Source of the DNA: Eubacterium sp.
GTDB lineage: Bacteria > Bacillota > Clostridia > Lachnospirales > Lachnospiraceae
Length of the DNA stretch: 64,000 nucleotides
Direction: 5' to 3'
NCBI GenBank assembly: GCA_024684035.1
Contig: JAIKXQ010000018.1
Location: 1-64,000, forward strand
The notes under the pieces are model-generated. The model worked only from the letters and a program-made list of their open reading frames with translations. It was not told the origin of the DNA and did no database searches. Position numbers and translations under genes: made by a program. The first letter of the stretch is position 1; each line of letters opens with the position of its first letter. Below are positions 37,776-46,832 of the stretch, one piece after another.

Positions 37776-37842
37776 TTTGCAGTATATCTGTCGAGCTGAT
37801 TAAGAACAGCTATACCGGCATTGATTCGAGAGGGGGAGTATC

Positions 37843-39669
37843 ATGGCGGAGTTATTAAAAGAAAGAAGTGAGATCGCGGAAGAATTCAAATGGGATCTCA
37901 CAAAGCTTTACGCGGACGACGGAGCGTGGGAGAAGGAGCTGGAGAATTTCGGGCAGCTCTTGGATCGCGCGGCATCCTATCAGGGAAAGCTGAAGGACGC
38001 AGAGAACATAAGGAGGTATCTGGACGCGGCAACGGAACTGGAGAGGATGCTCTCCAATCTTTTTGCCTATGCAAGCCTCAGAAAAAGCGAGGACACCAGA
38101 GAGGAGGCGGCGCAGAGCCTTTACGCCAGAATCTACTCCAGATATGTGCAGGCTGTGCAGGCCACGGCCTTCGCGGATCCGGAGATTCTGCTCCTCGACG
38201 AGGAGACCTTGAAGGCTGTGGCGGAGGATCCGCTTCTGGCTGATTATAAATATCCTATGACGAAGCTGATCCGTCAGAAGGCACACACACTGACGGCCTC
38301 GGAGGAGAAGCTGCTGGCGGGATTCGGAGAAGTTTTTGCGGCGCCCAGAGAGGCGGCTTCGAATCTTCAGAACGCGGACATGGTCTTTGCCTCCTGTAAG
38401 GACGGCGAGGGCAAGGACACAGAGGTGACGGGATCCAACTATATTCTTCTTCAGTCCTCCAAAGACCGTGTCCTTCGAAAAAACGCGTTCATGAGTTACT
38501 ATGACGGCTACCGACATCACATCAATACCTTTGCGGCAACCTATGCGGGCTGCGTTAAGAAGGCGGCGGCCGAGGCGGCGGCGCGGCATTTCGCGTCCTC
38601 CCGTCAGATGTACACCTTCTACGAGGGAGTGCCCGAGCTGGTCTACGATAATCTCATCGCCTCCGTGCGGAAGTTCATGCCGGAGATGTACCGTTATGTG
38701 CGGCTTCGCAAGAAACTGCTGGGTGTCGATGAGCTCCATTACTACGATCTCTACGCTCCACTCTCCGACGGAGTGACGAAGACCTATACCTACCCGGAGG
38801 CGAAGCAGATGGTTCTGGATGCGGTTCGTCCTCTGGGTGAGGAGTACGGCAAAGTCGTGAGAAAAGGCTTTGAGGAGCGCTGGATTGATGTCTATCCCAA
38901 CAAGGGAAAGCGGGGCGGCGCCTTCTCGGAGGGAACCTACGATTCCGTTCCCTATATTCTCTCGAACTTTGTGGGCACGCTGGACAGTGTCTCCACCCTC
39001 GCTCATGAGATGGGACACTCCATGCACACCTGGCATTCAAATCATGCCCAGCTGCCGCAGAACGCGGAGTACACTATTTTTGTGGCAGAAGTGGCATCCA
39101 CCGTCAACGAGAATCTTCTCATCGAGCAGCTGCTGTCAGACTGTACAGATCCGAAGGAGAGGATGGCTCTTCTGAACCAGTACCTCGAGGGCTTCAAGGG
39201 AACCGTCTACCGGCAGACCATGTTTGCGGAGTTCGAAAAGGAAGCCCATGCCATGGCAGAGCGGGGCGAGGCTCTCTCGGCCGGTGCGCTGAACGCGTTG
39301 TACCGCAGGCTGATCGAGGAGTACTTCGGACCGGATCTGGTCATTGACGATGAAGTGGATATGGAGTGGGCGAGAATTCCACATTTCTACACTCCGTTTT
39401 ATGTGTACAAATATGCGACCAGTTACTCGGCAGCCGTCGCCGTATCCGAGGCAGTTCTTGCGCAGGGTGAACCGGCGGTGAAGAAATACCTGGAGTTCCT
39501 GTCCCTGGGAGGCAGTCAGGATCCTTTGGAGGAACTGAAGCACGCCGGTGTGGATCTTGGTACATCCGCGCCCATCGACGCGGCGCTGGAGAAATTCGGT
39601 CGGGTACTCGATGAGGCGGAAGCCCTGGCAGATGAGATCTCCTCACAGGCGCCGGACGTCGACTGCTGA
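37843..39669 (+). CDS. pepF: Oligoendopeptidase F (M3 family)
   Basis: TLAHEMGHSMHTWHSNHAQ (HExxH-type motif); AEVASTVNENLL; full-length 608 aa. Confidence 0.95.
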   Translation: MAELLKERSEIAEEFKWDLTKLYADDGAWEKELENFGQLLDRAASYQGKLKDAENIRRYLDAATELERMLSNLFAYASLRKSEDTREEAAQSLYARIYSRYVQAVQATAFADPEILLLDEETLKAVAEDPLLADYKYPMTKLIRQKAHTLTASEEKLLAGFGEVFAAPREAASNLQNADMVFASCKDGEGKDTEVTGSNYILLQSSKDRVLRKNAFMSYYDGYRHHINTFAATYAGCVKKAAAEAAARHFASSRQMYTFYEGVPELVYDNLIASVRKFMPEMYRYVRLRKKLLGVDELHYYDLYAPLSDGVTKTYTYPEAKQMVLDAVRPLGEEYGKVVRKGFEERWIDVYPNKGKRGGAFSEGTYDSVPYILSNFVGTLDSVSTLAHEMGHSMHTWHSNHAQLPQNAEYTIFVAEVASTVNENLLIEQLLSDCTDPKERMALLNQYLEGFKGTVYRQTMFAEFEKEAHAMAERGEALSAGALNALYRRLIEEYFGPDLVIDDEVDMEWARIPHFYTPFYVYKYATSYSAAVAVSEAVLAQGEPAVKKYLEFLSLGGSQDPLEELKHAGVDLGTSAPIDAALEKFGRVLDEAEALADEISSQAPDVDC

Positions 39670-39828
39670 CGCCTGATATGGCAGGTACATCCGCCCGCCA
39701 AAATCGGGAGCGTGGCTCCTGTAAGAGGGGGGCTTGCCGAAATCCCTTTTTTAGGCTATGATTAATTTTTGTTGTATAGGAAAGTATCGGTAACTGGTGA
39801 TGCATAACTGCTGAAATGGAGTTTAACA

Positions 39829-41175
39829 TTGAAAAACAATAAGACAAGTAAGGCACACGCAGTCGGTATCATAATCTTTCTGATTGCAGTCTGTGTGACC
39901 GGCGCGCTGTTGTTCATGGTCTGGATCAACGGAACAATCAACGGAGTCGGAAGGATTTCAAGCATAACAAAAAGAAGCAATGTAGCAGGAAACGGTGCGA
40001 CAGAGAGCAAAGAGACGGGCAAGACGGAAACCACGGCGAATGCGGCTATGACAGCCGACGCGATTTCCTGGGATGACCTGGATGATATAGAGGTGATTCA
40101 CGACGAGGATATTCTCAACATTCTTCTCATCGGCGAGGACCGACGGAAAGGTGAAGAGGGCAGAGCGAGATCCGACAGTATGATCCTCTGCAGTATCGAC
40201 CTGAAGAATGCGAAGATCACACTTACCTCTCTGATGCGTGATATGTATGTGGACATTCCGGGATACGGAGCAGACAAACTGAACGCGTCCTACATGGAGG
40301 GAGGACACGAACTTCTCGATAATACCGTCACGAGAAACCTGGGAATCCAGATCGACGGCAATGTAATCGTCGACTTCAATGGCTTCCTGGAGGGACTTGC
40401 GACGGTGGGAAATATTCCGATCACCCTCAACAAAGAAGAGGCTGACTATCTGAATACCTACCCGGGTCTCGGATCGGAAGACGACGAGGCTCACGGAGAG
40501 GGCTGGTGTCTGGTGGAGGGAGAGAACAACCTCACTCCCGCGCAGGCGCTTGCCTATGCCAGAATCCGTTACATCGGAAATTCTGACTGGGAGAGAACCG
40601 AGAGACAGAGGGCAGTGGTTATGTCCGCCTTCCGTACTTTGCAGGGATCCGGCCCGTCAAAAATCATGAGCGTGGCAAAGAAACTGATTCCCTGTGTGAA
40701 GACAGACCTCTCAAGCACAGAGATGCTCAGTCTGGTGAAGACCATTGCGGTCAATAATATTACGGACCTTCAGAGCCAGAGAGTTCCGGTGGACAATTCC
40801 TATACGCCGGATACCACAGAGGGAGGAGCTGCCGTGCTCCGGTTCAACGCGCAGTGGAACAGCGCAGCCCTTCATCACTTTATCTACGGCACTGACTACG
40901 ACGAGACCATGTACAGTGCTCCGGAAGCTCTGAATTCCACCGGCGAGAGCAGTGAGCTCAACGGAGGAGAGGGAATCAGCAGCACATCCGGCTACAATGC
41001 CTACGATGCGGGTAATACCGGCGGCACAGATTACACCGGTGGTACGGACTATTCCGGAACCGGAAATGCGGGCGGCACAGACTATACCGGCGGCACAGAT
41101 TATACCGGCGGCACGGACTACTCCGGAGGTACGGACTATTCGGGCGGAGCAGATTCCGGCGGAACCGGATATTGA
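39829..41175 (+). CDS. LytR-CpsA-Psr (LCP) family cell-wall glycopolymer ligase with C-terminal GGTDY(T/S) repeats
   Basis: TTG start; NILLIGEDRRKGEEGRARSDSMILCSIDLKNAKITLTSLMRDMYVDIPG; YARIRYIGNSDWERTERQRAV; repeat-rich tail. Confidence 0.92.
   Translation: MKNNKTSKAHAVGIIIFLIAVCVTGALLFMVWINGTINGVGRISSITKRSNVAGNGATESKETGKTETTANAAMTADAISWDDLDDIEVIHDEDILNILLIGEDRRKGEEGRARSDSMILCSIDLKNAKITLTSLMRDMYVDIPGYGADKLNASYMEGGHELLDNTVTRNLGIQIDGNVIVDFNGFLEGLATVGNIPITLNKEEADYLNTYPGLGSEDDEAHGEGWCLVEGENNLTPAQALAYARIRYIGNSDWERTERQRAVVMSAFRTLQGSGPSKIMSVAKKLIPCVKTDLSSTEMLSLVKTIAVNNITDLQSQRVPVDNSYTPDTTEGGAAVLRFNAQWNSAALHHFIYGTDYDETMYSAPEALNSTGESSELNGGEGISSTSGYNAYDAGNTGGTDYTGGTDYSGTGNAGGTDYTGGTDYTGGTDYSGGTDYSGGADSGGTGY
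41020..41172 (+). repeat. Coding 18-nt tandem repeat (GGTDYT/GGTDYS)
   Basis: Direct repeats of GGCGGCACAGACTATACC-like units in frame. Confidence 0.85.
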
Positions 41176-41230
41176 TAATAGTTTTTTCGGCCGCAAAAAT
41201 GTGTTAGTATAATTTCATATGTCAGATGTT

Positions 41231-41276
41231 CAAATCTCCGGAATGGCTCGATCTGCCATACCGGAGATTTGTTGTT
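41231..41276 (+). terminator. Hairpin terminator/attenuator between LCP gene and Lon-like ATPase gene
   Basis: CAAATCTCCGG / CCGGAGATTTG followed by TTGTTTTT. Confidence 0.65.
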
Positions 41277-41296
41277 TTTAAAGGGAGAAGGTTGTT

Positions 41297-42820
41297 ATGG
41301 CGATCAACGCGCGGGGAAGTATGGTATTTGACCTGAAGACACTTCAGGAACAGAAGAAAAAAGCCGGGGACGGTCCGGTGGTCACTTATAGTCATTCGGA
41401 GAAGGGAATGGAGTGCGCGACGGCGGAGAATCCGATTCTTGTTCTGAAGGATGAGGAGGGAAAACTGCGGCATCATGTGGACGGACAGTTCATGAATCCC
41501 TCCAGGCGGACCGGTTTTGAGTATAAGCTGGACGGAACGCCGGCTTTTGCGGACATCCTCCTTCTGGATAAGCGGTTTGAGAAACTGTATCAGTGGCTGG
41601 CGGGCAACCAGGTGCATCTGCGTTTTTCCGGCGCACAGACTCCGGAGGGATTTGCAGTCTACAAGATCCGGGCGGTGAATTTTTCCGGAAAGGTACAGTC
41701 CAGTACGGACAGCTTTCTGCAGCTGGTGATCGGAAGACTTCTGGAGAGTCATCCGGAGGGGGAGTCAGATCCTGATCTGGAGGACGAGACAGAAGATGGA
41801 GAAGAAGGCGTAAGGCTCACGGATATCGGAGGTATGACGGACTTCCTGGAGTGCGCGGGAGCGACGCTTCCGGCGCCGGTTCTCAAGTGGGCGCAGCGCA
41901 ATCTCACGCTGATTCGTCAGAATACCATCAGCCAGGATGAGAGAAGACATGCCCAGAGAGCACTCTCCATGATGCTGAATATCCAGTGGAAGAGTTCCTA
42001 CTTCGAGTCCATTGATCCGGAGGCCGCCAGAAGGATTCTGGATGAGGAACTCTACGGCATGGAGAAGGTGAAGCAGAGAATCATCGAGACGATTATTCAG
42101 ATCAACCGCACGCATACACTTCCGGCCTACGGAATCCTGCTGGCAGGTCCCGCAGGCGTGGGAAAATCGCAGATCGCCTATGCGGTGGCAAGGATTCTGA
42201 AACTGCCCTGGGCATCCCTCGACATGAGCACGATTCACGATCCGGAGGCAATCACCGGAAGCCCGAGGGTCTACGCCAACGCGAAACCGGGACTGATCAT
42301 GGAGGCCTTTTCCCGCGCCGGAGCTTCCAACCTTGTTTTCATCATCAATGAGCTGGACAAGGCAGAGAGCTCGGACAACGGGGGAAATCCGGCGGATGCC
42401 CTGCTGACGCTTCTGGACAATCTGGGCTATACCGACAACTACATCGAGTGTCAAATCCCGACGGGGGGTGTCTATCCCATCGCCACAGCCAATGACAAGA
42501 GCCGGATCAGCGCGCCGCTGATGAGCCGTTTTGCCGTGATCGATATTCCGGATTACACGGCAGAAGAGAAGATGATCATCTTCTCCAGATTCGCGCTTCC
42601 GAGAACTCTGAAGAGAATGGGCATGCGTCCCGAGGAGTGTCAGGTTCCCGAGGAGGCAGTCCGCGCGGTTGTGGAGCTCTATGCCGGTCTTCCGGGATGC
42701 AGGGATCTGGAACAGGCCGCGGAGCACCTGGCCGCAAACGCTCTCTATCAGATCGAGACACAGAAGATTCAGGGCGTTACCTTCGGCGTCGAGGATGTAA
42801 AGCGGATCCTCGGAATGTGA
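41297..42820 (+). CDS. Lon-like AAA+ ATPase lacking the protease domain
   Basis: LDEELYGMEKVKQRIIETI, GPAGVGKSQIAYAVARIL, TGSPRVYANAKPGLIMEAFSRAGASNLVFIINELDKA, IATANDKSRISAPLMSRF; ends directly after the AAA lid. Confidence 0.78.
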   Translation: MAINARGSMVFDLKTLQEQKKKAGDGPVVTYSHSEKGMECATAENPILVLKDEEGKLRHHVDGQFMNPSRRTGFEYKLDGTPAFADILLLDKRFEKLYQWLAGNQVHLRFSGAQTPEGFAVYKIRAVNFSGKVQSSTDSFLQLVIGRLLESHPEGESDPDLEDETEDGEEGVRLTDIGGMTDFLECAGATLPAPVLKWAQRNLTLIRQNTISQDERRHAQRALSMMLNIQWKSSYFESIDPEAARRILDEELYGMEKVKQRIIETIIQINRTHTLPAYGILLAGPAGVGKSQIAYAVARILKLPWASLDMSTIHDPEAITGSPRVYANAKPGLIMEAFSRAGASNLVFIINELDKAESSDNGGNPADALLTLLDNLGYTDNYIECQIPTGGVYPIATANDKSRISAPLMSRFAVIDIPDYTAEEKMIIFSRFALPRTLKRMGMRPEECQVPEEAVRAVVELYAGLPGCRDLEQAAEHLAANALYQIETQKIQGVTFGVEDVKRILGM

Positions 42821-42865
42821 TTTTAGGACTATTCGATCTACTAGAAAATGATTATTGTTTTTGTG

Positions 42866-42895
42866 GACTCTGCCGAATTCGGCAGAGTCTTTTTT
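42866..42895 (+). terminator. Rho-independent terminator (24-nt perfect palindrome)
   Basis: GACTCTGCCGAATTCGGCAGAGTC followed by TTTTTT. Confidence 0.88.
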
Positions 42896-42903
42896 GATCT
42901 CGT

Positions 42904-42932
42904 TGACTTTAATGCATAAAACCGTTACACTT
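42904..42932 (+). promoter_or_regulatory. Putative sigma-A promoter for the SSS transporter
   Basis: TTGACT - 17 nt - TACACT. Confidence 0.45.
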
Positions 42933-43006
42933 TAAAGCAATATAGCGTCGCGCTTTAAAGCGAGAAAATGCAGCGCGGCATAAAAACTTTAGGGGGACAT
43001 CAGATT

Positions 43007-44623
43007 ATGATCATCAAAGTATTACTTCTTGTTGTATTTTTCTCTGTTATGATCGGGATCGGTTTTTACTGCAGAAAGAATGCGACAGATGTCAATGGCT
43101 TCGTACTTGGAGGCCGAAGTGTGGGTCCGTGGCTCACGGCTTTTGCCTACGGTACATCCTATTTCTCGGCGGTTATTTTCGTCGGTTATGCCGGTCAGTT
43201 CGGCTGGAAGTACGGTATTGCTTCCACCTGGGTGGGCATCGGCAACACGATTCTCGGTTCCCTTCTGGCCTGGGTGGTACTGGGCAGAAGAACAAGAATC
43301 ATGACCCAGCACCTGGACACGGCAACCATGCCGGAGTTCTTCGGAAGAAGATTCGGAAGCAACTCTCTGAAGATCGCGGCTTCCGTGATCACCTTTATAT
43401 TCATGATTCCGTACACAGCGTCTCTGTATAACGGACTCTCCCGTCTGTTCGGAATGGCGTTCCATGTTGATTACTCGATTTGCGTAATCGCCATGGCGGT
43501 ACTCACCGGTATCTATGTCATTGCCGGCGGATATATGGCGACAGCGATCAACGATTTCATTCAGGGTATCATCATGCTGGTGGGAATCGTGGCAGTTATC
43601 GCAGCAGTGCTGAACAGCCAGGGCGGCTTTATGGCAGCGCTGGGCGGTCTTGCGAAGATCGAGGATGCCTCGGTATCTTCTACACCCGGCGTTTTTGCGT
43701 CCTTCTTCGGACCGGATCCGCTGAACCTGTTCGGCGTGGTTATCCTCACATCTCTTGGAACCTGGGGACTTCCCCAGATGGTGCAGAAATTCTACGCGAT
43801 CCGCAGTGAGAAGGCGATCAACAAAGGTACGGTTGTATCTACCTTCTTTGCTTTGATCGTAGCCGGCGGATGCTACTTCCTCGGCGGTTTCGGCCGTCTT
43901 TTCTCCGGAAGAGTGGACATCGTGGCAAACGGCTTTGACTCCATCATCCCGGCCATGCTTTCCGGACTTCCGGATCTGCTGATCGGAATCGTGGTCATTC
44001 TGGTGCTCTCCGCATCCATGTCCACACTTTCATCCCTGGTTCTCACTTCCAGTTCCACCATTACGCTGGATCTGCTTCGTGACAACCTGGACAAGAAGAT
44101 GACAGAGAAGAAACAGGTTTCTGTTATGAGAGTGCTGATCGTGCTCTTCATCGGAATCTCCGTTGTGATCGCGCTCATTCAGTACAAGTCGAACGTAACC
44201 TTCATCGCTCAGCTCATGGGAATCTCCTGGGGTGCAATGGCAGGTGCCTTCCTGGCGCCGTTCCTCTACGGACTGTACTGGAAGAAAGCCACAGCCGCAG
44301 GCTGCTGGGCAAGCTTCCTCTTCTCCGTGATCGTTATGATCGCGAATATGGTAATCCGTCCGTCCTTCCCGGTACTTCTGCAGTCACCGATTAACGCAGG
44401 TGCCTTCTGTATGATTGCCGGTCTGGTGATTGTACCGGTGGTATCGCTGATCACAAGGGCGCCGGAGGCTGCTCATGTAGATCAGGCCTTCGCCGCATAC
44501 AGAAAGAAAGTTCTGGTTTATCAGGACGAAGCGCTTTCGGATGATGAAGAAGATGCGGAGATCGCAGCTGCTGAAGCAAAAGCGGCCGCTTCTTCCGGAG
44601 CAGACTGCCAGCCGGCAGATTAA
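43007..44623 (+). CDS. Sodium:solute symporter (SSS family)
   Basis: Multi-TM; GFVLGGRSVGPWLTAFAYGTSYFSAVIFVGYAGQFGWKYG; LSASMSTLSSLVLTSSSTITLDLL. Confidence 0.92.
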   Translation: MIIKVLLLVVFFSVMIGIGFYCRKNATDVNGFVLGGRSVGPWLTAFAYGTSYFSAVIFVGYAGQFGWKYGIASTWVGIGNTILGSLLAWVVLGRRTRIMTQHLDTATMPEFFGRRFGSNSLKIAASVITFIFMIPYTASLYNGLSRLFGMAFHVDYSICVIAMAVLTGIYVIAGGYMATAINDFIQGIIMLVGIVAVIAAVLNSQGGFMAALGGLAKIEDASVSSTPGVFASFFGPDPLNLFGVVILTSLGTWGLPQMVQKFYAIRSEKAINKGTVVSTFFALIVAGGCYFLGGFGRLFSGRVDIVANGFDSIIPAMLSGLPDLLIGIVVILVLSASMSTLSSLVLTSSSTITLDLLRDNLDKKMTEKKQVSVMRVLIVLFIGISVVIALIQYKSNVTFIAQLMGISWGAMAGAFLAPFLYGLYWKKATAAGCWASFLFSVIVMIANMVIRPSFPVLLQSPINAGAFCMIAGLVIVPVVSLITRAPEAAHVDQAFAAYRKKVLVYQDEALSDDEEDAEIAAAEAKAAASSGADCQPAD

Positions 44624-44650
44624 GCTGAATACATAACTGAGACTTTGTAA

Positions 44651-44691
44651 GAGACAGGGTGTACATAGATGTGCGCCCTGTCTCTTTTTTT
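44651..44691 (+). terminator. Rho-independent terminator
   Basis: GAGACAGGG...CCCTGTCTC followed by TTTTTTT. Confidence 0.8.
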
Positions 44692-44773
44692 CGGTCTCTT
44701 TTTTGGACATGCGCGGAGATTGCTTTTCCTGCTGTCGTTGGTGTATAATAAACTTCTGTATAATAATTTCAGC

Positions 44774-44792
44774 AGAACGCTGGTGGCGTTCT
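44774..44792 (+). promoter_or_regulatory. thrS leader hairpin resembling the tRNA-Thr(GGU) anticodon arm
   Basis: AGAACG-CTGGTGG-CGTTCT: 6-bp stem, 7-nt loop with T at position 33 and GGT at 34-36, ending 4 nt before AAAGGAG. Confidence 0.35.
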
Positions 44793-44810
44793 TAGCAAAG
44801 GAGAAAAATT

Positions 44811-46586
44811 ATGGAAAAAGAAGAATTTTTAGCTGTTTACCGTCATTCCATGGCACATATCCTCGCAAAGGCTGTGATCGAACTCTTCGGTAAAGAGAAG
44901 GTACAGTATGCGATCGGACCGCAGATCGAAAACGGACTGTACTACGACTTTACACTTCCGAGAACTCTGACTGCAGACGATTATAAGATGATCGAGGACA
45001 AGATGAGGGAAGTGATCAAGAGACGCGAGGACTGGACCTGCAAAGAGGTTACCAAGGACGAGGCGCTTGAGCTCTTCAAGGATCAGAAGTTCAAGACAGA
45101 GCTGATTCAGGAGCTCCCGACGGACGAGAAGATCACCATCTATTACACAGGCGATGACTACGTAGATCTCTGCAGAGGACCTCACGTATCCAACTCTCAG
45201 GAACTGATGAATGTTGCTTTTGAAGTGCGTTCTATTTCCGGTGCATACTGGAGAGGTGATGAGACCAAGGATCAGCTTCAGAGAATCTATGTGACAGCTT
45301 TCGCAGATAAGAACCAGCTCAAGGAGTTCAAGAAATTCCTCCGTGAGGCCGCAGAGCGCGATCACAAGAAGCTGGGACCGCAGCAGGAACTCTTCATGTT
45401 TGACGAGACTGCACCGGGTATGCCTTATTGGCTCCCCCGCGGATGGAAGCTCTTCAATTCTCTGCTTTCCTTCTGGAGAGGCATTCACGAGGAACACGGA
45501 TATCAGGAGATCTCCGGACCGATTCTCTCCAACTCCAAACTGTGGCAGACATCCGGACACTGGGGACATTACAAAGACAATATGTTCATCATTCCGGGTG
45601 AGAAGGAAGACGAGAGCGATTACTATGCAGCAAAACCTATGAACTGCCCGAACGCGATTCTGGTATACAAGAGCAGACTTCGTTCTTACCGTGATCTTCC
45701 TTTCCGTGTGGCTCAGGTAGACAACATCCACAGAAAAGAGAAGTCCGGTGAGCTCAACGGACTCTTCCGCGTGCAGATGTTCCGTCAGGATGACGCGCAT
45801 ATCCTTGTGACAGAGGATCAGATCGCTGACGAGATCAAGGATATCATGAGTATCGCCACTCAGATCTACGGAACCTTCGGCCTCTCCTACGGTGCCGAGC
45901 TTTCCACAAGACCGGATGATTTCATGGGCGATATCGAGGTATGGAACAAGGCAGAGGCAGAGCTCAAGGCAATCCTCAACGATGTATACGGCGAGGGCAA
46001 CTACGAGGTCAATGAGGGAGACGGTGCATTCTACGGACCGAAGATCGACCTCAAGATGAAAGACGCCCTTGGAAGAGAGTGGCAGATGGGTACCATCCAG
46101 CTCGACTTCCAGCTTCCGCTGAACTTTGACATGAAGTATGCGGCACAGGACGGAACCGTGAAACAGCCGGTAATGATCCACAGAGCAATCTTCGGATCCC
46201 TGGAGCGTTTCATCGGAATCCTCATCGAGAACTACAAAGCTTCCTTCCCGTTCTGGCTCAGCCCTTACCAGGTAGGCGTAGTTCCGATCCGTACAGAGCA
46301 CAACGAGTATGCAAAGAAAGTTGTAGACGCTCTGAAGGCAGCGGGCATCCGTGTGGAAGTGGACTATGCTGACAAGAACATGAATGAGAAGATCAAGGCC
46401 TTCAAGACCTACCATGATCCGTACATCATCGTTGTCGGTGACAAGGAAGCTTCCGAGGGAACGGTATCCATTACTGTTCGCGGACAGAAGCAGCAGCTTC
46501 ACGATGTCAGCCTTGAGAAACTCGTGGAAATGTGCGAGACCATGAACAGAGAGCACTCCAAGGAGCTGCTCACAACAGCTGACTGA
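44811..46586 (+). CDS. thrS: Threonyl-tRNA synthetase, short form lacking the TGS domain
   Basis: HSMAHILAKAV, CRGPHVSNS (editing domain); MNCPNAI, RQDDAHI, MIHRAIFGSLERFIGILIE (catalytic core with Zn ligands C/H/H); anticodon-binding domain. Confidence 0.93.
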   Translation: MEKEEFLAVYRHSMAHILAKAVIELFGKEKVQYAIGPQIENGLYYDFTLPRTLTADDYKMIEDKMREVIKRREDWTCKEVTKDEALELFKDQKFKTELIQELPTDEKITIYYTGDDYVDLCRGPHVSNSQELMNVAFEVRSISGAYWRGDETKDQLQRIYVTAFADKNQLKEFKKFLREAAERDHKKLGPQQELFMFDETAPGMPYWLPRGWKLFNSLLSFWRGIHEEHGYQEISGPILSNSKLWQTSGHWGHYKDNMFIIPGEKEDESDYYAAKPMNCPNAILVYKSRLRSYRDLPFRVAQVDNIHRKEKSGELNGLFRVQMFRQDDAHILVTEDQIADEIKDIMSIATQIYGTFGLSYGAELSTRPDDFMGDIEVWNKAEAELKAILNDVYGEGNYEVNEGDGAFYGPKIDLKMKDALGREWQMGTIQLDFQLPLNFDMKYAAQDGTVKQPVMIHRAIFGSLERFIGILIENYKASFPFWLSPYQVGVVPIRTEHNEYAKKVVDALKAAGIRVEVDYADKNMNEKIKAFKTYHDPYIIVVGDKEASEGTVSITVRGQKQQLHDVSLEKLVEMCETMNREHSKELLTTAD

Positions 46587-46671
46587 TCATTCGTGATTAT
46601 GAGAATCACACGGGAGGCAGGCACCTGAAAAATCGGGCGCCTGTCTCTCTTAACGCGTAGAAATACCCCCG

Positions 46672-46757
46672 GGATTTTCTGCTCGAGCGCCTATCGTTCG
46701 CGGTGCTCACTGGGAGGAATGAGGGGCTGGGGGAGCTGAAGCGCCTTGGCGCTTTTT
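46672..46757 (+). repeat. Dispersed repeat family 2, copy C
   Basis: CTGCTCGAGCGCCTATCGTTCGCGGTGCTCACTGGGAGGAATGAGGGGCTGGGGGAGCTGAAGCGCCTTGGCGCTTT aligns with copies A and B. Confidence 0.75.
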
Positions 46758-46832
46758 AAAAAGAAAGGATGTCACTTACGCAACAGTGCGAAGAGAAACA
46801 GAACAGCATTTGTAAAAAAGAAAGGGAAAATC

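Noticed and set aside
41020-41172. CRISPR-like direct repeats
   Set aside because: Repeats are in-frame, contiguous 18-nt coding units without unique spacers; protein-level low complexity.
44829-46556. 575-aa minus-strand ORF antisense to thrS
   Set aside because: Mirror ORF created by codon bias of thrS; no recognisable domain, while the sense strand encodes a clear ThrRS.
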